A stretch of 64,000 nt of DNA, taken from Vallitalea guaymasensis. Its GTDB lineage: Bacteria; Bacillota; Clostridia; Lachnospirales; Vallitaleaceae. Below are positions 44,516-53,999 of the stretch, in pieces. The stretch is from contig NZ_CP058561.1 of the NCBI RefSeq assembly GCF_018141425.1, positions 62,001 through 126,000 of the forward strand, read 5' to 3'. The stretch's first letter is position 1; the number at the start of each line of letters is the position of its first letter. Both the position numbers and the translations under genes were made by a program. The notes under the pieces are model-generated. The model was not told where the DNA came from. It did no database searches and was given only the letters and a program-made list of their open reading frames with translations.

Positions 44516-45328
44516 TTAGGTTGTACTTCTATTTAAAATTAGTTTATATATTAACTCCCTAGCTTCCATGATGTACTTTCCTACATCTTCTGGTCTATGA
44601 GCATCTGAAGCAGTAACTATCTGCACATTATTATCAAGTAAAATCTTCAACAAATCAGTATTCAGCCCTAACTCTTTATGTCCATAATTGATATATAGTC
44701 CATTACTAAACTCCGCTTTCATTTCACTCTCTTTTAGTGCTGTTGCTAATGATTCATAGATATTAGTGAAATCTGAAGACGGATAATGTCCAAAACATTT
44801 GATGGAATCAGGATGTGCTAGAATATCAAATATATTAGATTGTACTAATTGTATCATTAACTCATAATATCTCTTATAGACGTTATCTATATCACGTTCA
44901 TTCCAACTATCTTTTGTTTTAGGGTGATCAAACCCCCAGCCATCAATCCAATGAATTGAACCTGTTAAAAAATCCCAATCAAAATTAGAAACACATTCTT
45001 TTATTTCCTCTTCTTTTTCAGGGAAATAGCATATTTCAAGTCCAAAACTAATTTCTATTGGAAATTTATATTTTCTCATTTCATTAATGAAATCTTTATA
45101 ATCAGATAATCTTAATTCTGACTTTCTAGACAACCATTCTCGTTGATATTCACCACAATCTTTATTCTCTAATATAGAATCGTAAATATTTACAAAATCA
45201 CTAAAACGATGAGAGTGTTCTAGCAGATATAATCTATCAATATCTCGCTTTTCAGCATATGATATAAATTCCATAATCCATTCCTTTGTATAAGGTCCAC
45301 GTTCTATATGTACATGTGCATCTATCAT
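44516..45328 (-). CDS. PHP-domain phosphoesterase (histidinol-phosphatase-like)
   Basis: 270 aa from the ATG at 45328, which follows GGGGGAG closely; the frame extends upstream into the previous terminator. Metal-binding motifs of the PHP fold are visible: MIDAHVHIERG (first HxH), LLEHSHRF, GLEICYFPE, GSIHWIDG, ILAHPDSIK and the final VTASDAHRPED. Similar to HisK-type histidinol-phosphatases, but no his genes are adjacent apart from a hisC-like aminotransferase 3 kb away, so the substrate is open. Confidence 0.85.
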   Translation of the reverse strand: MIDAHVHIERGPYTKEWIMEFISYAEKRDIDRLYLLEHSHRFSDFVNIYDSILENKDCGEYQREWLSRKSELRLSDYKDFINEMRKYKFPIEISFGLEICYFPEKEEEIKECVSNFDWDFLTGSIHWIDGWGFDHPKTKDSWNERDIDNVYKRYYELMIQLVQSNIFDILAHPDSIKCFGHYPSSDFTNIYESLATALKESEMKAEFSNGLYINYGHKELGLNTDLLKILLDNNVQIVTASDAHRPEDVGKYIMEARELIYKLILNRSTT

Positions 45329-45371
45329 ATCACTCCCCCATTTTCTCTTTTTAATATTAACATACCAACTT

Positions 45372-45400
45372 AAAAAAGGCCATCCATATAATGGACAGCC
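45372..45400 (-). terminator. Terminator after the EF-G paralogue
   Basis: GGCTGTCCAT / ATGGATGGCC stem on the minus strand, followed by TTTTTT. Confidence 0.85.
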
Positions 45401-45410
45401 ATTTTTCCTT

Positions 45411-47486
45411 TTATTCTTCGTTTTTCTTAGCTTCAATTACTTTCTCTTGAACATCCATAGGAGCTTCATCATAACGCTCGAATTTCTGAGTAAATAATCC
45501 TCTACTCTGTGTCATAGAACGAAGGTCTGTTGAATATCCATACATTTCTGATTGTGGAACCTCTGCGATAATTTCTTGTTTACCTTTTGCAGGGTTCATA
45601 CCTAACACACGACCTCTTCTTTTATTAAGGTCTCCAATAATATCTCCCATATAAGCATCTGGCACAATTACTTTAACACTTACAATTGGCTCTAACAAAA
45701 TTGGTGTTGCTTCTACCATTCCTTTTTTAAACGCTTGTGTTGTAGCAATCTTGAATGCCATTTCTGATGAATCTACTGGATGATAAGAACCATCTACCAA
45801 TGTAGCTTTTACTCCTACAACTGGATAGCCAGCAATCACACCATGATGAACTGATTCTTGTAAGCCTTTATCAACTGCTGGGAAATAATTCTTTGGAACT
45901 GATCCTCCAAATATTTTTTCTTCAAATATATAAGGTGTTTCCCTATCGCCTGAAGGTTCAAATTCAATATGAACATCACCATATTGTCCATGACCACCAG
46001 ATTGTTTCTTATGTTTACCTTGAACTTTAACCTTTTTCTTGATTGTTTCTCTATAAGGCACTTTAGGTTTTTTAAGATCCACACCTACTTTAAACTTAGC
46101 CTCTAATTTGCTAGTTATAACATCCAAATGTTGACCACCAATACCATATAATAATTCTTGATGGTTTTCAGAATCCAAAACAACTTTGATTGTTGGGTCT
46201 TCTTCCATTAACTTATGAAGACCAGACGAGATTTTTTCCTCATCACCTTTTGTTTTTGGAAATACAGCTCTACATGCAAGAGATTCAGGGAAAGCTATAC
46301 CTTTTAATTTAACAGGTCTTTTCTTATCACATAATGTATCTCCTGTGCTAGTATTGGATAACTTGGCAACAGCCCCGATATCACCAGCTCTGATCTCTTT
46401 AACTTCAATCTGTTCTTTACCTCTTAAAACATAGATATGTGAAATTCTTTCACTATCCTCTTTGTTAACATTCAAATAACTGGAATCAGCTTTTAAAATT
46501 CCAGAGTAAACTCTAAATAATGATAATCTTCCAATATATGGGTCTACAATTGTCTTAAATACCAAGGCACTCATTGGCTCATCTTTATCACATGTAACTT
46601 CAATCTCTTCTTCTGTATCAGGATTCAGTCCCTTAACTACTGTATGCTCTTCTTTTGGAGCTGGCAGATATTTAACTATGGAATTTAGCAATACTTGGAC
46701 TCCTGTATTTAAAATACCTGAACCACATAGTACAGGAACAATAGTTCCTTCTATAACTCCATTATGAAGTGCTGATTGAATCTCTTCAAGTGTAAACTCC
46801 TCACCCTCAAAGTATTTCTCCATCAACTCTTCATCACTCTCTGCAACTGCTTCGAGAATCATTTCTCTTACTGGTTCTAATTCGCTAGCCATTCCTTCTG
46901 GTATATCACATTGTTCTACATGGTCTTTAATAAATTTTCTTCCTTGCATCTTAACTACATTGACAAAACCAACAAAGTGTTCTCCTTCTTTGATTGGAAC
47001 TTGGAAAGGAGCAATACTTTTTCCAAAAATATCTTTTAATTGGTCTAGAACATTTTTAAGACTTGCTTGATCGTCATCCATATCAGTAACAAATACCATT
47101 TTAGGTATTTCCATCTCTTCTGCATATTCCCAAGCTTTTTCAGTTCCTACTTCAACACCTGATTTTCCGGATACAATAATAATTGCACTATCAGCAACTC
47201 TTGTAGCCTCTTTTGCTTCTCCCATAAAATCAAAATATCCTGGTGTATCTAGTAAGTTAATCTTGCAATCTTGCCATTCGATAGGAATACTGGACGTGTT
47301 AATTGAAAAACCTCTTCTAATTTCTTCTTTGTCGAAATCACTTATTGTATTCCCTTCTTCAATCTTTCCTTGTCTCTTAGTTATTCCTGCAACGTTTGCC
47401 ATAGCTTCTGCTAAAGTTGTCTTACCACTACCACCATGACCTAAGAGTGCAACGTTACGAATTTGTTCAGATGAGTAGATTTTCAT
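45411..47486 (-). CDS. Elongation factor G paralogue (EF-G-like GTPase)
   Basis: 691 aa from the ATG at 47486, 5 bases after GGGGGAAAA; the longer frame (to 47552) lacks support. Five EF-G domains are recognisable: G1 GHGGSGKTT, G3 DTPGYFDF, domain IV KKQSGGHGQYGDVHIEFEP and domain V VKVIVPDAYMGDIIGDLNKRRGRVLGM. The G4 motif reads VTDMDDDQA instead of NKMD, and the effector region is short, as in the second EF-G type of Clostridia and Thermotoga. Not the main translocase; perhaps a recycling or specialised factor. Confidence 0.88.
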   Translation of the reverse strand: MKIYSSEQIRNVALLGHGGSGKTTLAEAMANVAGITKRQGKIEEGNTISDFDKEEIRRGFSINTSSIPIEWQDCKINLLDTPGYFDFMGEAKEATRVADSAIIIVSGKSGVEVGTEKAWEYAEEMEIPKMVFVTDMDDDQASLKNVLDQLKDIFGKSIAPFQVPIKEGEHFVGFVNVVKMQGRKFIKDHVEQCDIPEGMASELEPVREMILEAVAESDEELMEKYFEGEEFTLEEIQSALHNGVIEGTIVPVLCGSGILNTGVQVLLNSIVKYLPAPKEEHTVVKGLNPDTEEEIEVTCDKDEPMSALVFKTIVDPYIGRLSLFRVYSGILKADSSYLNVNKEDSERISHIYVLRGKEQIEVKEIRAGDIGAVAKLSNTSTGDTLCDKKRPVKLKGIAFPESLACRAVFPKTKGDEEKISSGLHKLMEEDPTIKVVLDSENHQELLYGIGGQHLDVITSKLEAKFKVGVDLKKPKVPYRETIKKKVKVQGKHKKQSGGHGQYGDVHIEFEPSGDRETPYIFEEKIFGGSVPKNYFPAVDKGLQESVHHGVIAGYPVVGVKATLVDGSYHPVDSSEMAFKIATTQAFKKGMVEATPILLEPIVSVKVIVPDAYMGDIIGDLNKRRGRVLGMNPAKGKQEIIAEVPQSEMYGYSTDLRSMTQSRGLFTQKFERYDEAPMDVQEKVIEAKKNEE

Positions 47487-47917
47487 GGATTTTCCCCCAA
47501 TCATTGGAATATTTTTTACAAAATTAGTAAATACAACGTAATATTTTTTCAATCTTTTATTAAAAAAATAAAGTTGTTATTAAATTATTGAACTTATAAC
47601 ACTAAATATGTGATATATTTAATATTCTACTATAATCATTGATTTCCTTCAATAATTTCAAAAAACATTTATTTATTTTATTAATTTTGCACAACATTTT
47701 TTACAGTTCACCTTATAAAAGTTTATGTGCATATTTCATCAATCCGAAACTTAATTAAATTAACTATTAAGTATATTAAGCTTAATATAGGAATATAGTT
47801 CTATAATAAAATAATTTTTAATTAATTACATCAAGGACTATATATAATATCTAAAAAAGCTTATATAAAACCCGAATTTTTAAAATAAATTTTATTTCAC
47901 TTTGCGGCTTTAAAGTG
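47487..47917. other. AT-rich divergent intergenic stretch
   Basis: About 430 bases between the EF-G paralogue and the aromatic operon. I see no ORF with a ribosome binding site, no RNA fold that I recognise and no repeat. Confidence 0.4.
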
Positions 47918-47946
47918 TTGACATAAAAAGCTATTAAGCGTAAAAT
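47918..47946 (+). promoter_or_regulatory. Promoter of the aromatic amino acid operon
   Basis: TTGACA (47918-47923), a 17-base spacer and TAAAAT (47941-47946). It would give a leader of about 290 bases before the hisC-like gene. In that leader I do not see T-box or other known riboswitch marks. Confidence 0.75.
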
Positions 47947-48243
47947 ATATAAAACTATATTATTACTAAAACCTGTCCTGTATATTATGTGTAAATATGT
48001 AAATAAAATACATTTAGTATTTTCTATATTTATAAACGGTTATTCCCCTCCAGTGGATTAATCTTATTAATATGTTAAGGAATTAACTTTAATAATTAAG
48101 TTTATTTAATGGTATAATCAAAAAAATATATAGTTTATCAACACAAATATAATATATATGATAGAATGTATGTATCTAATTAGTAACGTAGTATATAGGC
48201 TACATATATTAATTGAAATATAATTGTGAAGGAGAATATTAAA

Positions 48244-49326
48244 ATGGTTAATTGTAGAAAAGAAGTTGAATCTCTAAGAGCTTACGTACCAGGCAAGCCA
48301 ATAGACGATGTAAAAAAAGAATTTAATCTTGACAAAGTTACTAAACTTGCTTCTAATGAAAACCCATATGGTTGTTCAGAAAAAGCGAAAGAAGCAATCA
48401 TTGAAACATTAAAAACACCATCACTATATCCTGATGGCAACTGTACAAAATTAAGAAATGCTATAGCAGAAAAAATGAATGTAGAGACTAATCAGCTTGT
48501 TTTTGGTGCTGGATCAGATGAACTTTTATCTATAATAGGTCGTACTTTTATCGGTCCATCAGATGAAGCTATAACATGTACACCTAGTTTTGCTCAATAT
48601 AGTGCATCAGTAAAAACTATGGGGGGTAAATTAATAGAAGTACCTCTAATCAACCATACTTATGATCTGGATGGAATCGTTGATAAAGTGACAGATCGTA
48701 CTAAGGTTATTTTCATAGCTAATCCTAATAACCCTACAGGTACAATTATAACTGAAAAGGAACAATTAGAATTCATCAAAAAAATACCAAGTAATATTCT
48801 AATAGTACTTGATGAAGCATATTATGAATATGTCTACGATGATAACTATCCAGAGTCATTACCTCTATTAAAAGAATACGATAACTTAATCATACTAAGA
48901 ACCTTCTCTAAAATGTATGGTTTAGCATCTTTACGTGTTGGCTATGGAATAGCTCATCCACAAATTATAGATTATATTAATAGAGTACGTGGACCATTCA
49001 ATGTAACTACTGGTGCTCAAGAAGGTGCTTTGGCTGCTCTTTCTGATGAAGAATTCGTTAAGAATACTTTTGAAGCTAATAAGGCTGTTAAAGAATATAC
49101 TTATAAAAAACTTGATGAATTGGGAATCGATTATATTGAAGGTCATGGTAACTTCCTAATGATTGATTTCAAAAAACCAAGTATGGATTTATTTGTAGAG
49201 CTACAGAAAAAAGGCGTTATTGTAAGACCTGGTTTCTTCTTTGGAATGGATACATATCAACGTGTAACCTTAGGTACAAAAGAAGAAATGGATACATTCT
49301 TTGAAGCAGTAGAACAATTGATTTAA
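48244..49326 (+). CDS. HisC-family aminotransferase (aromatic/histidinol-phosphate)
   Basis: 360 aa PLP enzyme, fold type I. LASNENPYGCSEKAKEAI, FGAGSDELLSIIGRTF, IFIANPNNPTGTII, VLDEAYYEY and the PLP lysine in RTFSKMYGLASLRVGYG are visible. HisC-type by sequence, but it leads an operon for tyrosine/phenylalanine synthesis and no his gene is near, so it probably transaminates phenylpyruvate or 4-hydroxyphenylpyruvate. The start is the ATG at 48244 after AAGGAG; the frame opens 18 bases earlier. Confidence 0.9.
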   Translation: MVNCRKEVESLRAYVPGKPIDDVKKEFNLDKVTKLASNENPYGCSEKAKEAIIETLKTPSLYPDGNCTKLRNAIAEKMNVETNQLVFGAGSDELLSIIGRTFIGPSDEAITCTPSFAQYSASVKTMGGKLIEVPLINHTYDLDGIVDKVTDRTKVIFIANPNNPTGTIITEKEQLEFIKKIPSNILIVLDEAYYEYVYDDNYPESLPLLKEYDNLIILRTFSKMYGLASLRVGYGIAHPQIIDYINRVRGPFNVTTGAQEGALAALSDEEFVKNTFEANKAVKEYTYKKLDELGIDYIEGHGNFLMIDFKKPSMDLFVELQKKGVIVRPGFFFGMDTYQRVTLGTKEEMDTFFEAVEQLI

Positions 49327-49425
49327 CCCTAATATTTATTTTAGTTTATAGCTGATTATGGTATACTATAAATATTAAAGGGCTGTCTTATAGTATATTA
49401 TTGATTAGCTTTCGACTATCATTAT

Positions 49426-49515
49426 AGACTCTGTTTAGCTATGCAGACCCTTAAATATTGTAAAAGGGTCTATACTATGCCTTCTTGGCTTACTGCTAAA
49501 CAGAGTCTGTTTTAT
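49426..49515 (+). ncRNA. Structured leader or attenuator ahead of aroF
   Basis: AGACTCTGTTTAGC (49426-49439) pairs perfectly with GCTAAACAGAGTCT (49495-49508). Two hairpins lie inside: AGACCCTT/AAGGGTCT (49445-49452, 49464-49471) and GCC-TTCTT-GGC (49479-49489). GTTTTATTT follows the closing stem, so the three-way junction doubles as an intrinsic terminator. It sits 40 bases before the aroF start. It matches no riboswitch that I can name. Confidence 0.6.
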
Positions 49516-49554
49516 TTAATACTATATCATATACATATTAAAGGAGGTATAACA

Positions 49555-50568
49555 ATGATTATTGTAATGAAACCAAATGTTATTGAACAAGATATAAAAA
49601 ACGTAATAAACTTAGTTGAAGACCATGGACTTAAAACACATCTATCAACAGGAGATCAAATAACCATAATAGGTGTTGTTGGTGATAAATCCAAATTATC
49701 CAAATGTAATATTGAATTAATGGGCGGCGTTGAAAAGATTGTCCCTGTTACTGAATCCTATAAACTGGCAAATAAAAAATTCAACATGAACTCTTCCATC
49801 ATCAAGGTAAGAGATGTTGAAATAGGCGGTAACAAATTTGTAATTATGGCTGGACCTTGTGCTATTGAAAATGAGAAACAAATCATCGAAACTGCTCATG
49901 CGATTAAAAAATCTGGTGCATCAATTCTTAGAGGAGGTGCTTACAAACCTCGTACATCCCCTTACTCATTCCAAGGATTAGAAGAAGAAGGATTAAAATA
50001 TATGGCAAAAGCTCGTGAAGAAACAGGGCTTCCAATTGTATGTGAGGTCACCAGTCTAAAATCTGTTGAAACTGCTTATAAATATGTTGATATGTTCCAA
50101 ATAGGTGCAAGGAATATGCAGAATTTCTACTTACTGAAAGAAATCGGAAAAACCAATACCCCTGTTCTTTTGAAAAGAGGTTTATCTGCAACTATAGATG
50201 AATGGTTGAATGCTGCTGAATATATAATGAGTGAAGGAAATAAAAATGTCGTTTTATGTGAAAGAGGTATCAGAACATTTGAGACAGCTACAAGAAACAC
50301 GCTAGACATTAGTGCTATACCTATTATAAAACATAAAAGCCACTTACCAATAATAGTAGACCCTTGTCATGCTACTGGTAAAAGAGCTTATGTTAATCCT
50401 CTATCCAAGGCCTCAGTTGCTGTAGGTGCAGATGGTATTATGGTTGAAGTACACCCTAACCCTGCTGTGGCTTTATCCGACGGTCCTCAATCATTGCCAC
50501 CTGATGAATTTGAATTATTATGCAATGAGTTAAAACCTTTCTCTAATCTTGTTGGGAAGACTTTGTAA
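49555..50568 (+). CDS. aroF: 3-deoxy-7-phosphoheptulonate (DAHP) synthase, AroA-beta type
   Basis: 337 aa. First enzyme of the shikimate pathway, joining PEP and erythrose 4-phosphate. The N-terminal 65 residues form a ferredoxin-like regulatory domain (MIIVMKPNVIEQDIKNVINL). The catalytic barrel has VIMAGPCAIEN, LRGGAYKPRTSPYSFQG, QIGARNMQNF, PVLLKRG and PIIVDPCHATGKR. This type is often feedback-sensitive through the extra domain. AAAGGAGG precedes the ATG at 49555. The stop overlaps the tyrA start (TAATG). Confidence 0.95.
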   Translation: MIIVMKPNVIEQDIKNVINLVEDHGLKTHLSTGDQITIIGVVGDKSKLSKCNIELMGGVEKIVPVTESYKLANKKFNMNSSIIKVRDVEIGGNKFVIMAGPCAIENEKQIIETAHAIKKSGASILRGGAYKPRTSPYSFQGLEEEGLKYMAKAREETGLPIVCEVTSLKSVETAYKYVDMFQIGARNMQNFYLLKEIGKTNTPVLLKRGLSATIDEWLNAAEYIMSEGNKNVVLCERGIRTFETATRNTLDISAIPIIKHKSHLPIIVDPCHATGKRAYVNPLSKASVAVGADGIMVEVHPNPAVALSDGPQSLPPDEFELLCNELKPFSNLVGKTL

Positions 50569-51662
50569 TGAATCTAGATAAGATTGGCTTTATCGGACTT
50601 GGATTAATAGGTGGTTCTTTAGCTAAAGCTATCAAAGTTCAATATAAAACATGTAAAATAATTGCTTTTGACATTGATACTACTTCACTTGAAACAGCTT
50701 TGAATGAAAAGATTATTGACGATTATACTACTGTTATAGATAATAATTTTCAGGATTGTCAAATTATCTTTTTATGTGCACCTGTGGAAAATAATATAGA
50801 AGCTTTGAACAAACTGTTACCAATAATAAATAAAGATTGTATTATAACAGATGTTGGAAGTACAAAAGAAAAAATAATTGATGCTGCAATAAGCATGAAC
50901 TGTGATAATCGTTTTATTGGTGGTCACCCTATGGCTGGATCTGAAAAAAGCGGGATAACAGCTGCTGATAGTCATCTTTTTGAAAATGCCTATTATATAT
51001 TGACTCCCCTACCTGCTGCATCAGAGGACAAAATAGACCTGTTACAGACAATTATTACTGATATTGGTGCATTACCTATAGTAATAGAACCTTCAAAACA
51101 TGATTTTATTACAGCTACAATCAGCCATGTACCACATATCATTGCTTCTACACTTGTCAATCTGGTATCTGAACTAGATACCCCTGATAAACATATGCAT
51201 ACACTAGCGGCAGGAGGATTCAAAGATATAACTAGAATAGCATCTTCCTCTCCAGATATGTGGGAGCAAATATGTTCAACCAATAATAAGCAAATAACTA
51301 AAGTTATAGATAGATTCCAGCAAGAACTTTCACTAATAAAAGAAAGTATTGCTAAATGCAACAATGAAAATATATACTCATTTTTCTCTTCATCCAGAGA
51401 TTTTAGAAATACATTTTCAGATAAGAATACAGGTTTTATCATGAAATCATATAAAATTACAGTGGATGTAATAGACAAACCTGGTATTATAGCAGAAATA
51501 GCAACTTTATTAAGTAATAACAACATAAATATCAAGAATATAGGAATTAATAATAATAGAGAGCACCAAGAAGGTGTATTGGAAATAGTTTTTTATGACT
51601 TGGACAGTCAAAACAGAAGTATAGAAATACTGGTTGGCATGAATTATAGAGTTTATGTCTAA
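50568..51662 (+). CDS. tyrA: Prephenate dehydrogenase with ACT domain
   Basis: 364 aa. The Rossmann start IGFIGLGLIGGSLAKAI binds NAD(P). GGHPMAGSEKSGI, ATISHVPHIIASTLV and AAGGFKDITRIASSSPDMW are TyrA signatures. Residues from about 287 form an ACT domain (KITVDVIDKPGIIAEIATLL), the usual site for tyrosine feedback. It converts prephenate to 4-hydroxyphenylpyruvate. The ATG shares a base with the aroF stop, so the two are translationally coupled. Confidence 0.95.
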   Translation: MNLDKIGFIGLGLIGGSLAKAIKVQYKTCKIIAFDIDTTSLETALNEKIIDDYTTVIDNNFQDCQIIFLCAPVENNIEALNKLLPIINKDCIITDVGSTKEKIIDAAISMNCDNRFIGGHPMAGSEKSGITAADSHLFENAYYILTPLPAASEDKIDLLQTIITDIGALPIVIEPSKHDFITATISHVPHIIASTLVNLVSELDTPDKHMHTLAAGGFKDITRIASSSPDMWEQICSTNNKQITKVIDRFQQELSLIKESIAKCNNENIYSFFSSSRDFRNTFSDKNTGFIMKSYKITVDVIDKPGIIAEIATLLSNNNINIKNIGINNNREHQEGVLEIVFYDLDSQNRSIEILVGMNYRVYV

Positions 51663-51687
51663 AATACAATAACTACTGGAGGCAAAT

Positions 51688-52968
51688 ATGATAATACATC
51701 CTGTGAAAAGTATACAAGGTGAAATTAATGTACCTGGGGATAAATCCATTTCCCATAGAGCAATAATGTTAGGCGCTCTATCAAAAGGTATTACAAATAT
51801 AAAAGGATTTTTAATGGGTGAAGATTGCTTAAGTACTATTCGCTGCTTTAGGGATATGGGAATTGATATAGAAATAAATGATTCCCTAGTCACTGTTAAT
51901 GGTCGAGGATTACATGGTCTCAAAAAGCCTGAAAACGAATTATATGTAGGTAACAGTGGTACTACACTTAGGTTGATGTCTGGAATCCTTGCTCCACAAG
52001 ATTTTGATTGTATCATAACTGGAGATGATTCCATTAAAAGCAGACCTATGAAAAGAATAATAGATCCATTAACCAAAATGGGAGCTAACATTGTATCTAT
52101 TGAAAGTAATAATAAAGCGCCATTAAAAATCATTGGCAGTAAATTGCATAATATAACCCACAACTCCTTTGTTGCTAGTGCACAAGTAAAATCATGTATA
52201 ATTCTAGCAAGTTTATATACAGAAAATGATACTAAAATAATAGAACCTGTTCTATCTAGAAATCATACTGAAATAATGCTTAATTATTTTGGAGGCAATA
52301 TAACTACTGAAGGTTCTACAATAACAAGTACACCTGTAAAGGAACTATATGCAAAAGATATAAATATACCTGGAGACATTTCTTCAGCTGCATTTTTCAT
52401 GGTAGCTTGTTTGATTACTAAAAACTCTCAGCTGGTGATTAAAAATGTTGGGATTAATCCTACAAGAGATGGGATTATCACAGTACTGAAAGCAATGAAT
52501 GGAGATATATCTTTACTTAATGAAAGAGAGATTAACGGTGAGCTGGTTGCTGATATCAAGGTGAAATCCAGTAAACTGTCTGGAACAGTGATTGATAAAG
52601 ATATCATCCCTGCTCTGATTGATGAAATCCCAGTAATTGCAGTAGCTGCTTGTTTTGCTGAAGGTAAAACAATCATAAAGGATGCTCAAGAATTGAAAGT
52701 AAAAGAATCTAATCGTATAGAGACTATGGTAACTGAATTAAGTAAGATGGGTGCTGATATCATAGGGACTGATGATGGTATGATAATATCTCATTCCCCT
52801 AATCTTAGAGGTGCAACAGTTAAAAGCTATAATGACCACCGGGTAGCTATGTCTTTAGCTATTGCAGGTCTTGTTGCAGAAGGAAAAACAGATATAAATG
52901 AAAGTGAATGTATTGATATATCCTTCCCCGGATTTTACAATTCATTACAAAATATAAGTGATTTATAA
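51688..52968 (+). CDS. aroA: 3-phosphoshikimate 1-carboxyvinyltransferase (EPSP synthase)
   Basis: 426 aa, the penultimate step to chorismate. Seen: NVPGDKSISHRAIMLGAL (PEP/shikimate-3-P binding), YVGNSGTTLRLMSGIL (loop near the glyphosate site), SRPMKRIIDPLTKMGA, VASAQVKSCIILASLY, VKESNRIETMVTEL and NDHRVAMSLAIAGL. Regular length. GGAGGC is 6 bases before the ATG and 25 bases separate it from tyrA. aroB, aroC and pheA are not in this operon. Confidence 0.95.
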   Translation: MIIHPVKSIQGEINVPGDKSISHRAIMLGALSKGITNIKGFLMGEDCLSTIRCFRDMGIDIEINDSLVTVNGRGLHGLKKPENELYVGNSGTTLRLMSGILAPQDFDCIITGDDSIKSRPMKRIIDPLTKMGANIVSIESNNKAPLKIIGSKLHNITHNSFVASAQVKSCIILASLYTENDTKIIEPVLSRNHTEIMLNYFGGNITTEGSTITSTPVKELYAKDINIPGDISSAAFFMVACLITKNSQLVIKNVGINPTRDGIITVLKAMNGDISLLNEREINGELVADIKVKSSKLSGTVIDKDIIPALIDEIPVIAVAACFAEGKTIIKDAQELKVKESNRIETMVTELSKMGADIIGTDDGMIISHSPNLRGATVKSYNDHRVAMSLAIAGLVAEGKTDINESECIDISFPGFYNSLQNISDL

Positions 52969-52986
52969 GTTTTTTTTAAAAAACTA

Positions 52987-53015
52987 TTGGAATTACTCTT
53001 ATTTTGTATTATTAT
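52987..53015 (+). promoter_or_regulatory. Possible promoter of the SGNH hydrolase gene
   Basis: TTGGAA (52987-52992), a 17-base spacer and TATTAT (53010-53015), 45 bases before the start codon. Confidence 0.5.
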
Positions 53016-53059
53016 ATAATGTAAAGCTAATATGTTAATTTCAAACTGGAGGTAATCTT

Positions 53060-53722
53060 ATGATTAAGACAACAATTGTTGGATTTGGTGATAGTATTTC
53101 AAATGGTTATGGCGTCAATAAAGCCCATAGTTTCATTAATAGGCTTGAAAAGTATATACCTAGCTACTATCCTTCAATATATTGGAATATTGTTAATTCT
53201 AGTAAGAACGGTGTTACCACTAGAGAAGCATCTCAAACTATTGAAACTTCTGTATTGGTTCATCAACCAAATATGGTTTTCGTACAATTCGGCACTAATG
53301 ATTGTGCTAATAACAATAAATATAGACCACTAGAAGAATTTGAAAATAATTTAACTAATATAATTAATAGAATCATTGAACATAACAATAGGACCGGTTT
53401 AAATAATTGTATGCCCATTCCTATTATGATTACTCCCCCTCCAGTTAATGAAGAAATTTCAAAACCATTACGTAATAATTCACGTATGAATCAATACGTA
53501 CATATAATTAAAACCTTATCCAAAGATTATAATTGTCCGCTTATTGATTTTTACAATAAATTACTTAGTCAAGATAATTATGAGAGATTCATTTCAGATG
53601 ATGGAGTACATTTGAATGAAACTGGATATGATTTATTATTTGATACGGTTTTTGCAGAATTTACTAAATATATCAATTTTCAAGGAGTTTTAAAAGAAAG
53701 AACTATCGGTAAAATAGATTAA
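53060..53722 (+). CDS. SGNH/GDSL-type hydrolase
   Basis: 220 aa. The four SGNH blocks are present: GFGDSISNGYGV (Ser nucleophile), SKNGVTTREA (Gly), VFVQFGTNDCANNN (Asn) and SDDGVHLNETGYDLL (Asp-x-x-His). No signal peptide, so probably cytoplasmic; it likely removes acyl or acetyl groups from sugars or lipids. GGAGG lies upstream. Stand-alone gene ending at a bidirectional terminator that also faces the 6S RNA. Confidence 0.9.
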   Translation: MIKTTIVGFGDSISNGYGVNKAHSFINRLEKYIPSYYPSIYWNIVNSSKNGVTTREASQTIETSVLVHQPNMVFVQFGTNDCANNNKYRPLEEFENNLTNIINRIIEHNNRTGLNNCMPIPIMITPPPVNEEISKPLRNNSRMNQYVHIIKTLSKDYNCPLIDFYNKLLSQDNYERFISDDGVHLNETGYDLLFDTVFAEFTKYINFQGVLKERTIGKID

Positions 53723-53723
53723 A

Positions 53724-53758
53724 TAAAAAAGTTACTATGAAAATAGTAACTTATTTTT
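53724..53758. terminator. Bidirectional terminator between the SGNH gene and 6S RNA
   Basis: GTTACTAT / ATAGTAAC stem (53731-53738 and 53743-53750) flanked by an A run and a T run. Confidence 0.8.
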
Positions 53759-53764
53759 TAAATT

Positions 53765-53964
53765 AAATATGTATACCCGGATATGCCGTTTCCTGAATTT
53801 TGATCCCTAACTCACGTTAGGTGGGTGTCCGCACCAGAGCTTTTGTCTTCCCCGCCATAATGAGGGCTTGACATCCACTTTGAAATATAGAACTCCCGAA
53901 TTGCTAATGTAGGTTCAAAATAGCAGGATTATCGTACATCCCAGGAAATATCTAACTTTGCTGT
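53765..53964 (-). ncRNA. ssrS: 6S RNA
   Basis: The minus-strand transcript folds back: TTTCCTG near the 5' end pairs with CAGGAAA near the 3' end. The central part reads GAACCTACATTAGCAATTCG then GGGAGTTC, matching the conserved central-bubble flank of Firmicute 6S RNAs, and later GTGCGGACACCCACC. About 200 bases, the right size. 6S RNA binds the housekeeping RNA polymerase holoenzyme and mimics an open promoter. A near-consensus promoter lies just upstream and a terminator just after. The remainder to 54236 is AT-rich with nothing seen. Confidence 0.8.
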
Positions 53965-53970
53965 GAACTC

Positions 53971-53999
53971 ATTATACTATATATCAAGAAATTTTGCAA
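53971..53999 (-). promoter_or_regulatory. Promoter of 6S RNA
   Basis: TTGCAA (53999-53994), a 17-base spacer and TATAAT (53976-53971) on the minus strand. Confidence 0.75.

Noticed and set aside
49441-49554. In-frame N-terminal extension of AroF (38 residues with several Tyr, Trp and Phe) as a leader peptide
   Set aside because: The frame runs straight into aroF with no stop and no binding site of its own, and it lies across the paired stems of the RNA structure.
52969-52986. Terminator after aroA (AGTTTTTTTTAAAAAACT)
   Set aside because: A pure A/T hairpin with no G/C in the stem core; too weak to call.
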